From Zychaea mexicana (taxonomy: Eukaryota; Mucoromycota; Mucoromycetes; Mucorales; Lichtheimiaceae), in assembly GCF_025766255.1 (NCBI RefSeq), contig NW_026516687.1:186001-250000 (forward strand): a stretch of 64,000 bases of DNA, written 5' to 3'. Made by a program: the position numbers and the translations under genes. Numbering within the stretch: position 1 is the stretch's first letter; every line of letters starts with the position of its first letter. Shown here one piece after another: positions 32,148-48,687 of this stretch. The notes below the pieces were generated by a model. The model did not search any database, was not told the origin of the DNA, and saw only the letters and a list, made by a program, of their open reading frames with translations.

Positions 32148-33703
32148 TCTTAAAAATGAAAAAAGTCATTTACTTTAACGCTAAAAAAACCCCTCGAAAT
32201 GTCTACACATACAGTACGCCGTAATGGAGCAAAAACATACTAGTGGTGAATATGGCAGCCCGAATGGCCGGTCGCGAACACCTTGAGATCGTGCGTGAAA
32301 GCATATTATACCAGGAAGTACCTGTTCAAGGGTCTGTCGGTTCCTGGCAACAGAACAGAAGCAAAACATTTGGAATCCAGCCAATGACAACCACCCTATA
32401 TCTTGGGATGCGTAGACTCAGTTGATATCTACAGGTCCTTTAATGCAAGACGCTTACGGCAATCTGTAAGCAAAATGAGGCCACAGGTGACATTATCAAC
32501 TATTAATAACATATATCAAGACCACCTACCGAGTCCACTCGGCAAACAGTATGTCATTTTGAACTACATTCATTCAAGTAGGTGGTTTTTTTTTATCCCT
32601 TGTGTTGTCAGGTAAGAGCACCTTTCCACAACCTGCATGGGACTTGGCTGCTTGATAGATTTTATAAGCTTTCTCTCGTTAATCATTGCGACTCGAATAA
32701 TGGTTCTTTGATACTCTCTATTTTCCCTGCCCCAGCTTTGTTTCAATTTTATTATTTTGAACAGCAAACCGATCAGTTAGCATAATATAACGTCCGCCAT
32801 CTGTCGTGGAGCTAATAATCAGCAAGTCAGTAGTACTGCATAAAGCAATTCTGTCCGCTTTCGTATTTTGCTATTTGATAGTATAATCGACTCTAGTAAA
32901 GGAAAGTGAAGCATTTGTTTTAAATGACGTTCCTGTCGTTTCCAATGATAACATTGTGACCGTGGTTTCAAGATAGATGAAAGCTACTGAAAGCGCTTCT
33001 CATTTACACGTTGTGAAGAAGTTCGTCTGTTTGTCGACTGTAGTAACACAACCTTGACTGATTGCTACAAATGAGTGGATTTGTAAATCTATTTTATGTG
33101 AAAAAAAGAACCATAACCTTGATTCATGATCTGCATCCGGCAGCATGCACCACCTGCATTATAGTTGTCTCCTGTTTACAGGTTCTTCCTGAATACTGGC
33201 TCTTATTGTCAATATGATGCCTCGTACTGTTTGTTACCCGAGTTCTACATTTTCCCATAAAGTTTTAAAATGTGATTTGGAAACATAACAGTTCCGGCTC
33301 CTGGATTATTTATGATCCCTAACGATATGTACACTATCTTATTTACTGGTTGCACCACAATACCGAGACACCGGTTTTGTTCTACAGAAACTTGAAACAG
33401 CTTACAGTATGTAAACCAGGTCACAGTAGCGAATTGCAGTTTTTTGGTATGTAATTCTTCGACGCATCATGCAGTACATACATCCAAAGTAATGGCCCTG
33501 AAAGCATGCATGCATGCGACTTCCCGAATGTTCGCTTTTTGCAAAGTGTACGGAAATGCAGTGACGTGTGACTTTATTGGACTCTGAAGAGGAGTAATCG
33601 GGGCGATGAGGGCACGTGGCTGGGCGACGAACAACAGGTAAAAACGACGTTTCTCTCCGAGATTTCATGCCGACTTCTGGCTCTTTCTCTCTTGTCTGAA
33701 AGC
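32148..33703. other. Intergenic with unresolved short ORFs
   Basis: Divergent region between MST1 and the aminopeptidase. A plus-strand ATG at 32224 opens 20 codons (HTSGEYGSPNGRSRTP) and an overlapping frame at 32243 opens 60 codons, but neither continues convincingly through splice sites, so no gene is called. The rest is A/T-rich without repeats. Confidence 0.4.
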
Positions 33704-36700
33704 ATGCCCAATCTCCTTTGCTGTAAAAGTGCAACCTCTTATTTCGCTTCGGCAAACGCAGTAAACCAGTATGCACCAAACACTGTAATTGAGCCAAAGC
33801 ATCTAGGTATGTTAATATTGTAAAAAAAATGGGAACCTTGTTTCTCTTTCTAGCATTTCAGCATTCTTTGCTCCACGGCATCACTCTTCGATCAAGGCCT
33901 CAGGACTAAAACACCAAATCAAAAAAAATAAATAGATATACAGCTCAAGCTCAATGATCTGCATGACAAGCGCCTTACAGCCACCGTAACAATTACGTTT
34001 GGATATGGAGGCCAGGCGCTTATTAGAGATAGAGAAGAACTATCGTCTGTCACCCTGAACGCTGAAGGGTTCGAGCAGCTGCACGTCGAAGGTGCATCCC
34101 ATAGTTATGATGGTCATCGGATCCAATTGCACTGGCCTGAACCATTTGAAAAAAACACCCAGCGCAACGTCACTGTGAGCTACAAAGTAGAACATCCGAT
34201 TGCCGGCCTGTATTTTCAAAATGAAGACTCACTTATGAACGACAAGGAGTGCTGTTGGGCGATCACCGATCATGAAACAGAAAAGTAGGTTATTAGCAAA
34301 TATTTACCCGTATATAAATATATACACAAACAATAGCATGAGGGCACGTACACGTAATACAGTGTTGTATTCTTTCAAAAAACTGATTCTTCCTCTGTAC
34401 TATGTTATATGATGGTTCCCGTGTTCAAAAAAAAAGGGCACGTTATTGGTTGCCCACGATCGATTTTCCGACGGCTCGGACGACGCTGACGTGGGCAATT
34501 TCTGCGCCATCCCAATATACGTCTTTGGCAAACGGTGCCTTGATCTCTGAGCAAACAGAAAATGGATATACAACAACACGTTGGAAGCTCGATTACCCTT
34601 GGTAATACAATCCAGTCATTACTTTTCTTCAATTTTCGAGATCGAGAGAGAGATCGAGAGAGAGAGAGAGAGGAAAAGAGAAAGGAGATATGTTCTCAGA
34701 TCGGGTTATCAACATGATAAAATGAAGCTCATATCTAAAACACCAGCCCGTCGTATCTTGTATGCTTCGCTGTGGGGGATTTCGTTTCGGTGGACGCTGG
34801 CCAAGTCGATGGAAAGCCTGTTAAAGTAAGGTCCATAAATTGTCTCTGCTGTAAACAAGTGTAACCTCACAATGACTTTTAGTACTACACAGCGCGCGGT
34901 TACGCATCGGATGATCTTGAGCGCTCGTTTGGTAAAACGCCTGATATGATCAAGTGGCTCGAAGCTAAGGTTGGCGTACCATGTAAGCTGCTATACTACA
35001 TAGAAAGGAACAAACAACCGGCCAGAGGATTATTGTGCCACTAAAGTTTTGACTCATTGGTCAATCGTAGTCCCGTGGCCAAAGTATTATCAGATCGCTT
35101 TGCCTGCTATTCGAGGTGCCATGGAGAACATTTCGTTGGTAAATATCAATTTGTTAAATATATTACAACGGGCTGATTTTGTGGAGCAAGGAGGGGGATT
35201 GGAGGGGTAGTAATGGCATATCTGTAGGTTACTTGGACGGACATGCTAGTTTTAGACAAGATCAATGCCAAGGAGCGCCAGTATATCGTGGACATTGTGA
35301 ACGTGCATGAAATGGGTATATCTTTACGCGTCAACGTATTACATCTGCACTTTCCTGACAAATATTATACCAAACTTATATTGTTGTTTCTTTTGCTAGC
35401 ACACACTTATTTCGGCGATCTATTAGTCATACGTCACTTTGAACATGCTTGGTTGAAGGTTTGCAATAATAACACCCTTCAATTACTGAAATTTGCGTGA
35501 GCAGAGACGAGAGGGGCAGAAACTAGTAACTGATGACTTGGAGCACTGGTATCATATGTAGGAGAGTTGGGCCACCTATATGGAGTCCTGTGAGTATTAT
35601 CAAAATATGAAAACAGCAATAACCGTGAGAAACATATGTGCAAAAGAAAAAGGGAACAAGCAAATAACAAAGAAAAACAATTCTGCATGCAGGCTGGTTA
35701 CAAGATAATCTCTCTGAGGACGATTTCCGTTTTGAGATGCTTACAAATGCTCACGGTTATATGAAGGAATGCAACAAAGATTACATGGTAAGTAGTATTA
35801 ATTTATGTAATCATGAAAACGTTTGCTTTCTTGCCTTTTAACTAATAATCATGACGGTTGTAGCGTCCTATTGTTACGCGCATGTACGATTCGTCGTGGG
35901 ATATGTTTGACTCTCACACATATCCAGGTGGTGCATGGCGCATCCACATGCTACGCGCAATTCTTGGTGATGAAGCTTTTTGGGCTGGTGTCAAACACTA
36001 TGTTGAAAAGTTTTCAACCAAAACCGTGCAAACGAGCGACTTTCAAGCATCTTTGGAATGGGCATCTGGACTCAATCTAACACGCTTTTTCGATGAATGG
36101 CTGTACTCAAAAGGTTATCCTATGCTCAAGGGAAACTTTAATCACGATTTGAGCCGTGGTTTAGTGGAGGTGTCCATCACGCAAACTCAAGTGGATGGCG
36201 ATGTTCCTCTGTTTTCATTTGATCTTGACATTGAGTTGACGGACGACAAGGGAAACAAGTACGAGAATACAATCAAATTCGACCGCGATGCGACTAGGGT
36301 GACGACGTTTGTACTTTGCGATAAGGGCACACTTCCGTCGATGGTGCGTGTAGATCCGCATTTCCGTGTACTTCACACATTGGATATGTCAACTGATCAA
36401 CGCGTTTTGGAAAACACTGCTACTCAAGCTGAAGACGTGCCTTCTCGTATCTGGGCATATAACGAGCTGATCAAGAACGGATCGTACTCTGCGCTCAAGT
36501 TTATTCAAGATCATATTCTGCAAGAGCAATTCTATGGTGTTCGTGCTCAAGGTACGTACCCCCAGTAAAAGATCGAGATTCAAGAGATATATCTTCAAAA
36601 AGAGTGTCATGTTTATTAAACATATGTGGAAAATCAATAGTTTCGGCGTTATTAGCTAAACAAAAAAGCGGATTTGCACTCAAGATTCTCGCTTCGATGG

Positions 36701-37684
36701 TCAAAAAAGAAACCGAACCGCTTGCAATGTCTACGGTCATAACGGCATGCCAAATCCAAGATGATACTCTAAGAGAAGCAATCTTGGATGTCTTATCACG
36801 CGCAGACCAACTGCCTTACAGGTAAGAGACACGTTGCTGATAATACATGTCTTCCATATAACCCCATCATTCGTGGTCTATGAAAATAACAGTGCTAACT
36901 TTTTTGTGCTAATCATTTATAGGGCGCATGCCGCTGCTTTAGTAGCACTGGCAGTCCAACAAAACGATGCAGATCTGCAGTACCTTTTACGTGTTGCTCA
37001 AGATGACGCCAAGATTGGTCAGCACGGTCTGATTCGTGCAGGTGCACTGAAAGGTACTTTCTTCGGTTGAAGAACCACACTACGTGAAATACATCATCAG
37101 GCCATTCAATGCGTCGTTTTCAATTGACTGATATTCGTTTACCTTGGGGGGGGCTATCCAGCACTTGGTTATCATCGTAGCGAAGAAGGCTTCAAGTACC
37201 TCATCAGCCGCGTTGGTTACAACATCGAACCCATGCGCGCTCGTGCGCAAGCATTGGAGGGTCTCAAGTACTCTGCCGAATGGCAAGAGAAACAACTCCA
37301 AAGACTTGCTGTGGAAACGTTTGGTAAAGTTAGCAAGATAGCTGAAACTGTTTTTATTTTTATTTAACGAAAACCCTCTCACATTTATCAATTTTACATC
37401 CATGTGTAACAGCCAAGTTGTTACGCGACCCCAATCTCACGGTACGCACGGTAGCAGTCGATGGACTTGTGGCATTGGAAGCCAGACACATTTATAACGA
37501 TGTTGAAGGATCGCGTTACTTGTACTCTAAAGACGATCAATCCTGGTTGGATCGCAAATTGTACGAATTGTATCAGTCAAGAAGCAGCGCGCCCGATCGA
37601 TCGACAAAGGAGCACGTTGATAAACTCGAAGAGCGCGTCAGAAAATTGGAAGAAAAGTTGCAACAACTGGACCAAAGCGCGTGA
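33704..37684 (+). CDS. M1-family zinc aminopeptidase
   Basis: Gluzincin aminopeptidase. Fifteen exons close to 855 aa: 33704..33806, 33936..34284, 34437..34601, 34747..34825, 34883..34982, 35071..35138, 35228..35315, 35400..35458, 35562..35589, 35693..35787, 35864..36551, 36641..36821, 36923..37053, 37162..37323, 37413..37684. The exopeptidase motif is RGAMEN (GAMEN at 281-285). The zinc site is HEMAH (315-319) with the third ligand Glu 338 in WLKESWA, exactly HExxH-x18-E; the motif is built from three exons. The catalytic-domain end has the usual WLYSKGYP. The C-terminal 300 residues are HEAT-like helices (RAHAAALVALAVQQN) and a terminal coiled coil (VDKLEERVRKLEEKLQQLD). The arrangement is closer to bacterial-style M1 enzymes than to yeast Ape2/Aap1, which lack that coil. 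No signal peptide is evident. The donor at 34285 and acceptor at 34436 are the least certain pair. Confidence 0.9.
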
Positions 37685-37822
37685 CTCGCGTAGTGTAGCT
37701 TGGTTTTTTTCTCTTTCAGCACAGCAGCAGGAATTACGCGCTTTTCCCCCTCCCCCCTTTCAACTCACTCGTTTCTTTTTTCCTTTGTCCTTTTCGAAAA
37801 CGCAATAATAAAAGCCAGTTCG

Positions 37823-41214
<3,392 letters not shown>

Positions 41215-41461
41215 AAAAGAAAGAATCATCATCACCATCATCATCATCATCACTTTTTTAATATATTTCGAACATGTAAACTACCACTACTTACAAATAA
41301 ACATTGACCGAAACAATCCACCATCAGCTTACTCTGTACGTACAGTACATGGTCAGTAACAGGCTGGACTCCGCTGTCATCCTTTCCATATCTCTGTGCT
41401 ACGCAGGCGAAAAAAAGAAGAGTCGGAGCAGCCACTTTCTCTTTCCTTTTCTAACCAAACC

Positions 41462-44194
41462 ATGGAAACAAAGCGCAGCAACAGTGACAACCCCACAACG
41501 AAACGATCCATCAAGAAAAAAATAAAAACCATCCCTCATCCAGAGCAAAAGAAGCTTGATTTCTTTTTTACTCTGCCCAAAGCCAAACAAGAACAACTTG
41601 ACCCTAACAACGGGGAGAGCGAAAAAGAAAACCAGAACCACGATCCACCATTCACTGCCGATCGATCACCATTGCCAGTCGTTGACACGAACGCCAGAGA
41701 AAATAATGACAAAGGACCAGAAAAAGACGAAACGATCTATGAAAGCTCAATGTACACGGACGAATTCAACACGATGCTTGCCACTGTACTAGACGGAGAA
41801 CAGTTTTTATTCACGCCTAGTGAACTGGCCGTATTCCACGCGTATCAACACAAATTAGACGGTATTTTATTTTGTTTTTGTTTCAGGTGAACCTAAACAG
41901 GTACCGCCCTGTTTTTAAAGGAACAAATTTTGGATGACCGAAAAAAAAAAAATGTATGTAGGCGAAGCGAAGCATCTCTTTGTTCGACTGTGGATGCGAA
42001 GAAAGAGACGATGGGTACGACTCGATAAGCTCAAAGCGAACAATAAGCATGTACGCGATTTCGATGTTGCTGGACGACAGCTACGTGAGCACGGTCTCCT
42101 TGCGACACACGAAATTCCAGTGGACGACGCGTTGGAGCTCTTGTCGGTTGAGGAACTGAAACTAATTGCGCCCTGCAGGGCAACCAACGTAAGAATTCCT
42201 TTGACGCATCCTACTCTCTCTTGTGTGACATACTGGGGAAATTTGGAGACACTCACAGAAAATTGGGAAACTAGAGAGCCGGCTATCTTGCAGCCATCAA
42301 GACGCAATACAATGCTGCCGAAATCCGTCGCCGTGTTGGTTCTTGCATCTTACTCGATGAGCACGTACACGCGCTATTCCATCGAGTCCATTTAATCTAC
42401 TACCGTCTCACGGTTCTCGAACAAGATAACCCCATGGTGGCTGCCATATTAGCACGTATCAGCCGACGCAACTATCCCGAGTATGTGACATGTCGTACCA
42501 CAAACGTCTGGCCGTCACGGGATGACTTTTTAGCATACGAGCAGGCTTTGCAAATTGAGCGGCAATTTGAAGAGCAAAGTTTAACATGTTCAACGGCAAG
42601 TCGAGTCGTCGTAGGCGACATGCTTGCATGCTGGGAGCTTTGCGAGAATTGCATCGGTGTATGGGAGGATATGCTGAAAACAAGGGACGAGACACGATGC
42701 TATGCCTTGCGACAATTCGAAGCATGCCGTGTGTACACGCGACTCTTGGACCATGGAACACACGTTCTTGCGAAACTCCATGAATATGAATTAGAAGGCA
42801 TCATGTTACGCAAACTGCTGGATCAGAAAGTGTACAGACTTGCTAAGCGGGGCTATTGGTACGACCGTCTAGCGCTGGTGCAAATGAAAAACGTGGATCG
42901 CAAGGCGAAAAAGCAAGCGTTGGCAACGTGTATTGAAGGCGTCCAGGATCCAACGGTGCATTCCAGTAAATTATATATTCTCTCCCCACCCCCCCTTTTT
43001 TTTTTATTCCATGTCGACTTGATACAAAGTTACTGAATTGAGGATGATGATAGTCGATCTTCACAGACTGCATCGACGTATCCATAGACTGGAACGTGAT
43101 CTTGCGATACCCAAACGCGAACAATTGGACTTTTCATACCTGAAACTGCGAAAGCCGGAAGAGCGAATTATTTATGGCGAACGGATCTCAGACGCGGTGA
43201 CAGGGTTCAAATCAGTATGGCGAGCGGACGATGGTGCAGAATGTTCGGTTGAAGCGCTGGCGCTCGACTATTACAAGAAGCAAGGCTATACCCAAGGGCA
43301 CCACACAGAGAACGGCATGCTTTCGATGCTTTTCATGCTACTGTTTTGGGACATTGTGTTTGCGCCTAGGGATGGCGTGTTTGAAACACCCTACCAAACT
43401 GCGCCGCTGGATATGGGTTCTGATTCCTTTTATGCTGGTAAAAAGTTATACAGTCTTGGCATGGTTGTACAATTTAAATGCGTCTATCTATGTGTATATG
43501 CAACAACAAGGAACACACACTCACACGCTATGTGTACCAAAAAAAAATGAACCTTACTTGTAGGGCGCGTTGGTATGATCAACGGCAGGATCGCGGACAT
43601 AGAGCAAGGGAAATTCCTAGAGTTGATTACTCGAGTAGATGAACGTGAACGACCACGACAGACTGTATGTGTCGGTGTGCACTGGGATTATACGCTGGAA
43701 GAACTATTGCAGTTAGCAGAGGTAAAGCAACACACGCACCATGACTTTATTAGGATTTGCTTATCGATTTGGTGAATGTGATTTTAGTGTATGGGTGCAA
43801 TGGCACTTTCATCCTTGTGTCGGCTATTGGCAGAAGAATTTGGACAACGCCGCGGTGGCATGCCTGATTTGTGGTAAATTGATATGTTTCTTAAGATCCC
43901 GCGCGCGTGCGATTTGTTTTTTCTTGATTTTAACTGTCCTAATACCAGCTGCTGGGACTACGAAGGAAAGAAATGCTTATTTGTTGAAGGTAAGGGTTCA
44001 TTTGTTTTATTTTTGCAACACATCATTACCCCTAAACATGCTAACCATCGGATACATTGTTGTTGACAGTCAAAGGCCCTGGAGACAAACTGTCGGAAAC
44101 GCAAAAGGCTTGGATTGATACATTAGCAGGCTTCAATCTCGCTGTAGAAGTGTGCTATGTCAAGATCTGGAAAGGTGAAGATGTGCTACTATGA
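41462..44194 (+). CDS. FAN1: FAN1-type structure-specific nuclease
   Basis: FAN1 cuts 5' flaps and repairs interstrand crosslinks in the Fanconi pathway. Exons: 41462..41861, 41962..42188, 42275..42965, 43054..43437, 43564..43721, 43788..43873, 43949..43989, 44070..44194; 703 aa. The N-terminal 120 residues are polar with KKLDFFFTLPK, which could be a PIP-like motif (speculative). The SAP-like/winged region begins at HLFVRLWMRRKRRWVRL; the TPR-like middle has RAGYLAAIKTQYNAAEIRRR. The C-terminal VRR-NUC domain carries the catalytic residues: FGQRRGGMPDL (Asp near 647) and FVEVKGPGDKLSETQ (Glu 662, Lys 664). No UBZ zinc finger is visible at the N-terminus, as in other fungal FAN1. One of two repair genes in the window; start codon METKRS chosen for lack of conserved sequence upstream. 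Confidence 0.94.
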
Positions 44195-44234
44195 TTCCAA
44201 ATGGATGGACCCAGGGCGATCCTATATACCCTCC

Positions 44235-44266
<32 letters not shown>

Positions 44267-46394
44267 ATACCCAGAACCCACCCCCTCTCTCTACCCTCTA
44301 ACTCTTTAATCATCCAATAATAATGACGCTATGATCCGGGGAAGACTGCGGGTGGTTGCACAAGATGGACTTGTTGCCCTCTTTGTTCTCACACAGCACA
44401 CCCCATATTTTATTTCTGTCATCCAAATGTACAGAACCACGAACAACCGGGAAACTTTCTTTCTTTTGTTGTGTACACACAACGTACAACTTGATGTGGG
44501 ATTCCTAAGAATCTTTTCCATGTTTCTTCTTTTTTTACTATAGCGTGGCTGATATGATTCATTGTGGTTTGAGGTTATAACATAAGCCATGAGAAACATC
44601 CAACGTGGTTTTTTGCTACTACTACTACTGTTGGTGCCACCTGTCGTATTTTAATTCTAGTGAGTGATGGGTATGGGGGATCGACCCTCTTTAAAAAATA
44701 TATATTAAATGATGTTGATAGCTTGCCCGCTCTCCACCTCCACCATTACTTTCCCCCGTACCCCTCTCCCGCTCCTTCTCACTAACGAGATAGAAAAAGG
44801 ATTAGAGTACGTGTCACTTTGGAAAGCTGCTGGTCCTTCTGTTTTCCAGTTTTACCCGGCTTACCGACACATTCTGCCCCACCCACCCAGCTGGATGCAT
44901 TGGATAGACGCTCTGATTTTCCAACTTGTGAACAGTTTGATTATAAACAGTAGTAGTACGCTGAACGGGGGGGATGCTCTTGGGCGCGATGTGCTACGAT
45001 TGCCATTGCTATACAGTAGAATGAAAAGGCAAAGTTTCGACGGTATACCTTTTTTGGTGCGAAACCTATTGCTTTATCGATTATTCTCCTTTTGCATCGT
45101 CAGGATCTTTCGGGTGTGATACAAAAAGTAGCATTTAGAACATTGACATGGAGAGAGAGAGAGAGAGCAACACTACATCGATAGATAGTAGGTTCCTAGC
45201 AAGCGACAGTAATTTTAAGCATTAATAAAAACTTTGATCCATATTAAAAACTCGTAGCATGATAGATTGGCTTCTGTCATAGGAAATGGCTGTGCAAAGA
45301 GTACATTCATGATGAGGAATAAACTGTGCATCTATGCGTGTATGGGTCGTGCAACACATGTCGTACGATATTGTACCAGGAAGAGTCTGTGTAGTCTCCC
45401 CTCAATTTATGATGAGCACATAGCCACATGGTCAGGGTTGTCTACTCTCTTTCTTGATCATACATACTTGTTTGAATCTATTTCATTTTGCAGGGTGTAT
45501 ATATACATATGATGAAGAGAGGGCTTTTGCCTTTACAAATGGCTGTGGTACGAATAGTCCGCTTAATACTGGTGGAGTAGTATGTTTAGCACTGTAAGCG
45601 TGAGTATCGAACGGTGTGTGTGTGTGTGTGTAACAAAGCGCGCTCTTTTCTTTTTTTATTTTGTGGAGATCAACGGCACCAGACAGGCCTGAGAACATTT
45701 CATGTAAAAAAAAGATGCGCGGGTCAGGTGTACTCCACGTTGTTCTTGCTGCTGTTGCTGCTAATAGCTAGCTAGGTATATTACCAAGTACGCACGGTGC
45801 AATTGAACAAAACACATTTGGGACCGGGGAGTTGAACTTTGTAGGTAGTGGGGAATCCCGCCCACACCACCCCCCCCCCTCGGCACGATACGGAATGAGG
45901 GACGGTTCAAAGTCTTTCAATTAATTCTAGTAATAGTAAAAAAAGTGGGGAATACTTGATTTGTTGTCTATACACCAGCTCTTTCTCTCTCTCTCTCGCT
46001 CTCTTTCGGCCGTTATCAAAGGACCATCAGCCTGAGAATTGGGCAAACGTCCAGGTCAGGTGGCACCCACGTTTGCCCAAAAGACCCTGCTTTTTGATCG
46101 TCCCTCTCTCTCCATGTTCCTTTGCGGGTTCGTCGGACAAAAAAAAAAAATAATAATATGGGTGTGAATTTTTTTTTCACAGGGACCGGGATTTGAAAAA
46201 GTGGCTGAATTGTGTGGAGGAGAGATGTGGGGGAGGGGTGGAGACAGGCGTCCGCTCATTTGCTGGATTTTTATTCCATTACCGCGGAATCCCACCTCTA
46301 TTTTTTTGCGAATATAAGAAGAAAACGGGAAAATTCAAGGTTTCTTCTTCTTTCCCTTCTTTTTTTTTTTTTTTTTGTTGATAATATTTTTGAC
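44195..46394. other. Intergenic, low-complexity-rich
   Basis: Long gap before the WRKY-like gene. Holds a CT tract (44231-44266), GA repeat (45151-45166), GT repeat (45615-45631) and a pyrimidine-rich tract just before the start codon (46335-46377). An inverted repeat TGGGCAAACGT / ACGTTTGCCCA flanks 46040-46079. A 136-codon open frame at 44709 has no protein-like pattern. It is likely the promoter and 5' leader of the transcription factor. Confidence 0.45.
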
Positions 46395-47601
46395 ATGAAC
46401 GACTATAGAGAGCTCAAATCGGTACCTCTTTATCATCATGAGCAGGTGCCTTTTCATTCCTTACCTCCACAACAACAACAGCAACAACAACAATCACATC
46501 ATCCACATCCGTTGCAGCAGCAACAGCAGCAGCAGCAACGCAAAGAAGACTCTGCTGATCCTGCCAATTGTGATCTCCAGGACGTCATTTTCTATTACCA
46601 ATCACAACCAGAGCTACTGCGACTGATCTTACAGAGCAAAGTTGAAGAAGATAAACGACGGGCAGAAGAAGCCAAACTAAGGGCCAAAGAGCTCGATCTA
46701 CTGATCCTTCAACAGCAGCAACAGCAACGCATCGTTGTCAATATGGAACCATCACAGCCGACCCCGTCTCTTCCTCCTCCTCCTCCTCCTCCTCCACCTA
46801 TGACACCCACTTCATCCTCGACCCATTCCATCGCCACCACAAGCACTACACCCACCACTACCACTACTACTACTTCCACTGCATTACATATTCAACAGCC
46901 ACAACAACCACAACAACAACAAGAGCATCATCATCATCATCATCATCACCATAATGACTTTCAACAACAACAACAACAACGTCGAACTAGCCTGGACGCT
47001 ATCCTCGACAATGCCACCGCAGTACACCACCATAATCCACATCCAACGAGTATACCACTCCATCGTGAATCGCCCTCTTATCATTCCGAAGACGAAGTGT
47101 TTTCTCCCGTATCTTTCCCAATGCCATCCTACAAGACATCCCCCTTTGTCGAACCAACGACGACGACAACATTCCCATCACCACCGATTCAACGCTATGA
47201 TCCATATTTCCCGCATCGACCTCGACGACGACGTGAAATGCAGGCGATCACCAAGATTGTTGAAACAAAAGAATACCCCTACGTCGACGGCTACTTTTGG
47301 AAGAACAATGGAAACACGATCCAGAAAAAGACCGGCAACAAGAGTGTTTACTACAAATGCTCCAACAGCGCAAAGGTAATGATGACTTGCACCATTTTTT
47401 CAGGTAGCCTGGAAGTTTTTTTACTTTAGTACTTACTATTACCTCGTTGGTATGCTGCTGTTATTTGTTATTATAACGAAACGCTAGGGCTGCCCTGTGA
47501 ATAAGACGGTGACATGGAAAGACAATGGCGAATATCTCATCAAGTATCGCGGTGAACACTTTCCAGATTGCAATAGAGTCCAACGTGTTGTGGATGTGTA
47601 G
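46395..47601 (+). CDS. WRKY-GCM1-type zinc-finger transcription factor
   Basis: Two exons, 46395..47375 and 47488..47601, give 364 aa. The N-terminal 280 residues are low complexity: several Gln runs, poly-Pro (PPPPPPPP), Thr and His runs. The DNA-binding domain is at the extreme C-terminus (about 293-360): YVDGYFWKNNGN at the position of DGYRWRKYGQ, YYKCSNSAKGCPVNKTVTW, then YRGEHFPDC. Zinc ligands read C-x6-C ... H-x3-C, a C2HC arrangement of the WRKY-GCM1 superfamily, and the beta-strand pattern of plant WRKY domains is kept. The heptapeptide is altered (FWKNNGN for RWRKYGQ), so DNA specificity is likely different. The intron sits between the two zinc-binding Cys codons, phase 0. The long upstream region suggests complex regulation. 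A FLYWCH-type assignment is less likely because of the DGY-x-W start. Confidence 0.78.
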
Positions 47602-48687
47602 ATATTATATGTACCCCTCATTCCCTTCCCTCTCTCTCTCTCTCCAGTCATTCATTTCCAACTTCCTCTTATTCTCTTTTATACATATGTACACTACTAC
47701 TGTTATTATTCGCCTTTAACTCTTAGATACTTTTGACTATATATACCAAAAACGGGTGTTATTATTTACGCGCGCGCTACATAAACTTACAAGCAGGATA
47801 CACCGACCTCTATGTATATGTATAACAGGGTCTGTTTTTTTTTTCCTTTTTTCGTCTCGGTTCCCAGCGTAAGGATCATGTGAAATAAGAGGAAGAATTC
47901 GGGAGGGGGCAAAAAGTTGCACACCCCGCGCTCAGGCTGTGTGTAACAATGGAACTTAGGTAATACATATTTCTGTGATTGGATGGGACGAGTCGGTAAT
48001 TTCTTCATTTGTGTGTGTGTGTGTGTGTGTGTGCCCACCGCGCCTTTTATTTTGGTGGCCTGTCAACAAGGTTGGAAAAAAAAAAAAATATACTCCTCCT
48101 TTGGCCGATGATTTTGTCACCCCATTCTTTATCACCCACAGGTTGCGGGGCACCACACACACCCAGCCAAAGTATTATCGACGACGACGACGACGACATC
48201 CGACTAAATGATATTCCGGTACATTACTAATTGAACCTTATTGTTCCCCCTCCATGTGCCGCTCTATATATGTAACTATTTCTGATGTCATTACTTGCAG
48301 GATCCCCCAATCTGGCCGAACAACAGTTCTCTGTAATCGCCCATGAATGGTTTATTAAAATCCACTTTATGTCTTTTGGTATGAATGATACTACTATGTA
48401 GCACCCACTTTTTGATTTTGGGTTACCTGATTTCGGCAAGTGCTGCTAATACTATCACTGTCTCTATATGTCACTCACTATTACAGCCAACAACACATGC
48501 TTACTCTTGTTTGCTTGACACTCTACCTCTCTACTGCCAAAAAGCATAAAATAGGCTTGACACTCCGACGGTCAAAGCCACAAAGAGAAATGCAGAAAGC
48601 GTAACTTTTTTTTTTCTTTAAACTCTCTTTGAGCAACCCAACTAAAGCAACCTTTTTTTCTTTTAAACCAATATAATTTCGGGGGTC
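47602..48687. other. Intergenic between WRKY-like gene and RRP5
   Basis: Contains a GT microsatellite (48011-48033), a CGA repeat (48180-48195) and poly-A/T runs. No gene or tRNA recognised. Confidence 0.5.

Noticed and set aside
32224..32430. Short plus-strand ORFs as a small gene
   Set aside because: ATG frames end quickly and no combination of splice sites gave a continuing frame that looks conserved.
41862..41900. A 25-nt intron in FAN1 ending at 41886
   Set aside because: Too short for a spliceosomal intron; a 100-nt intron to 41961 keeps frame and gives a better protein match.
44709..45119. 136-codon open frame between FAN1 and the WRKY-like gene
   Set aside because: Low-complexity start, no conserved pattern, no neighbours or splice sites that extend it.
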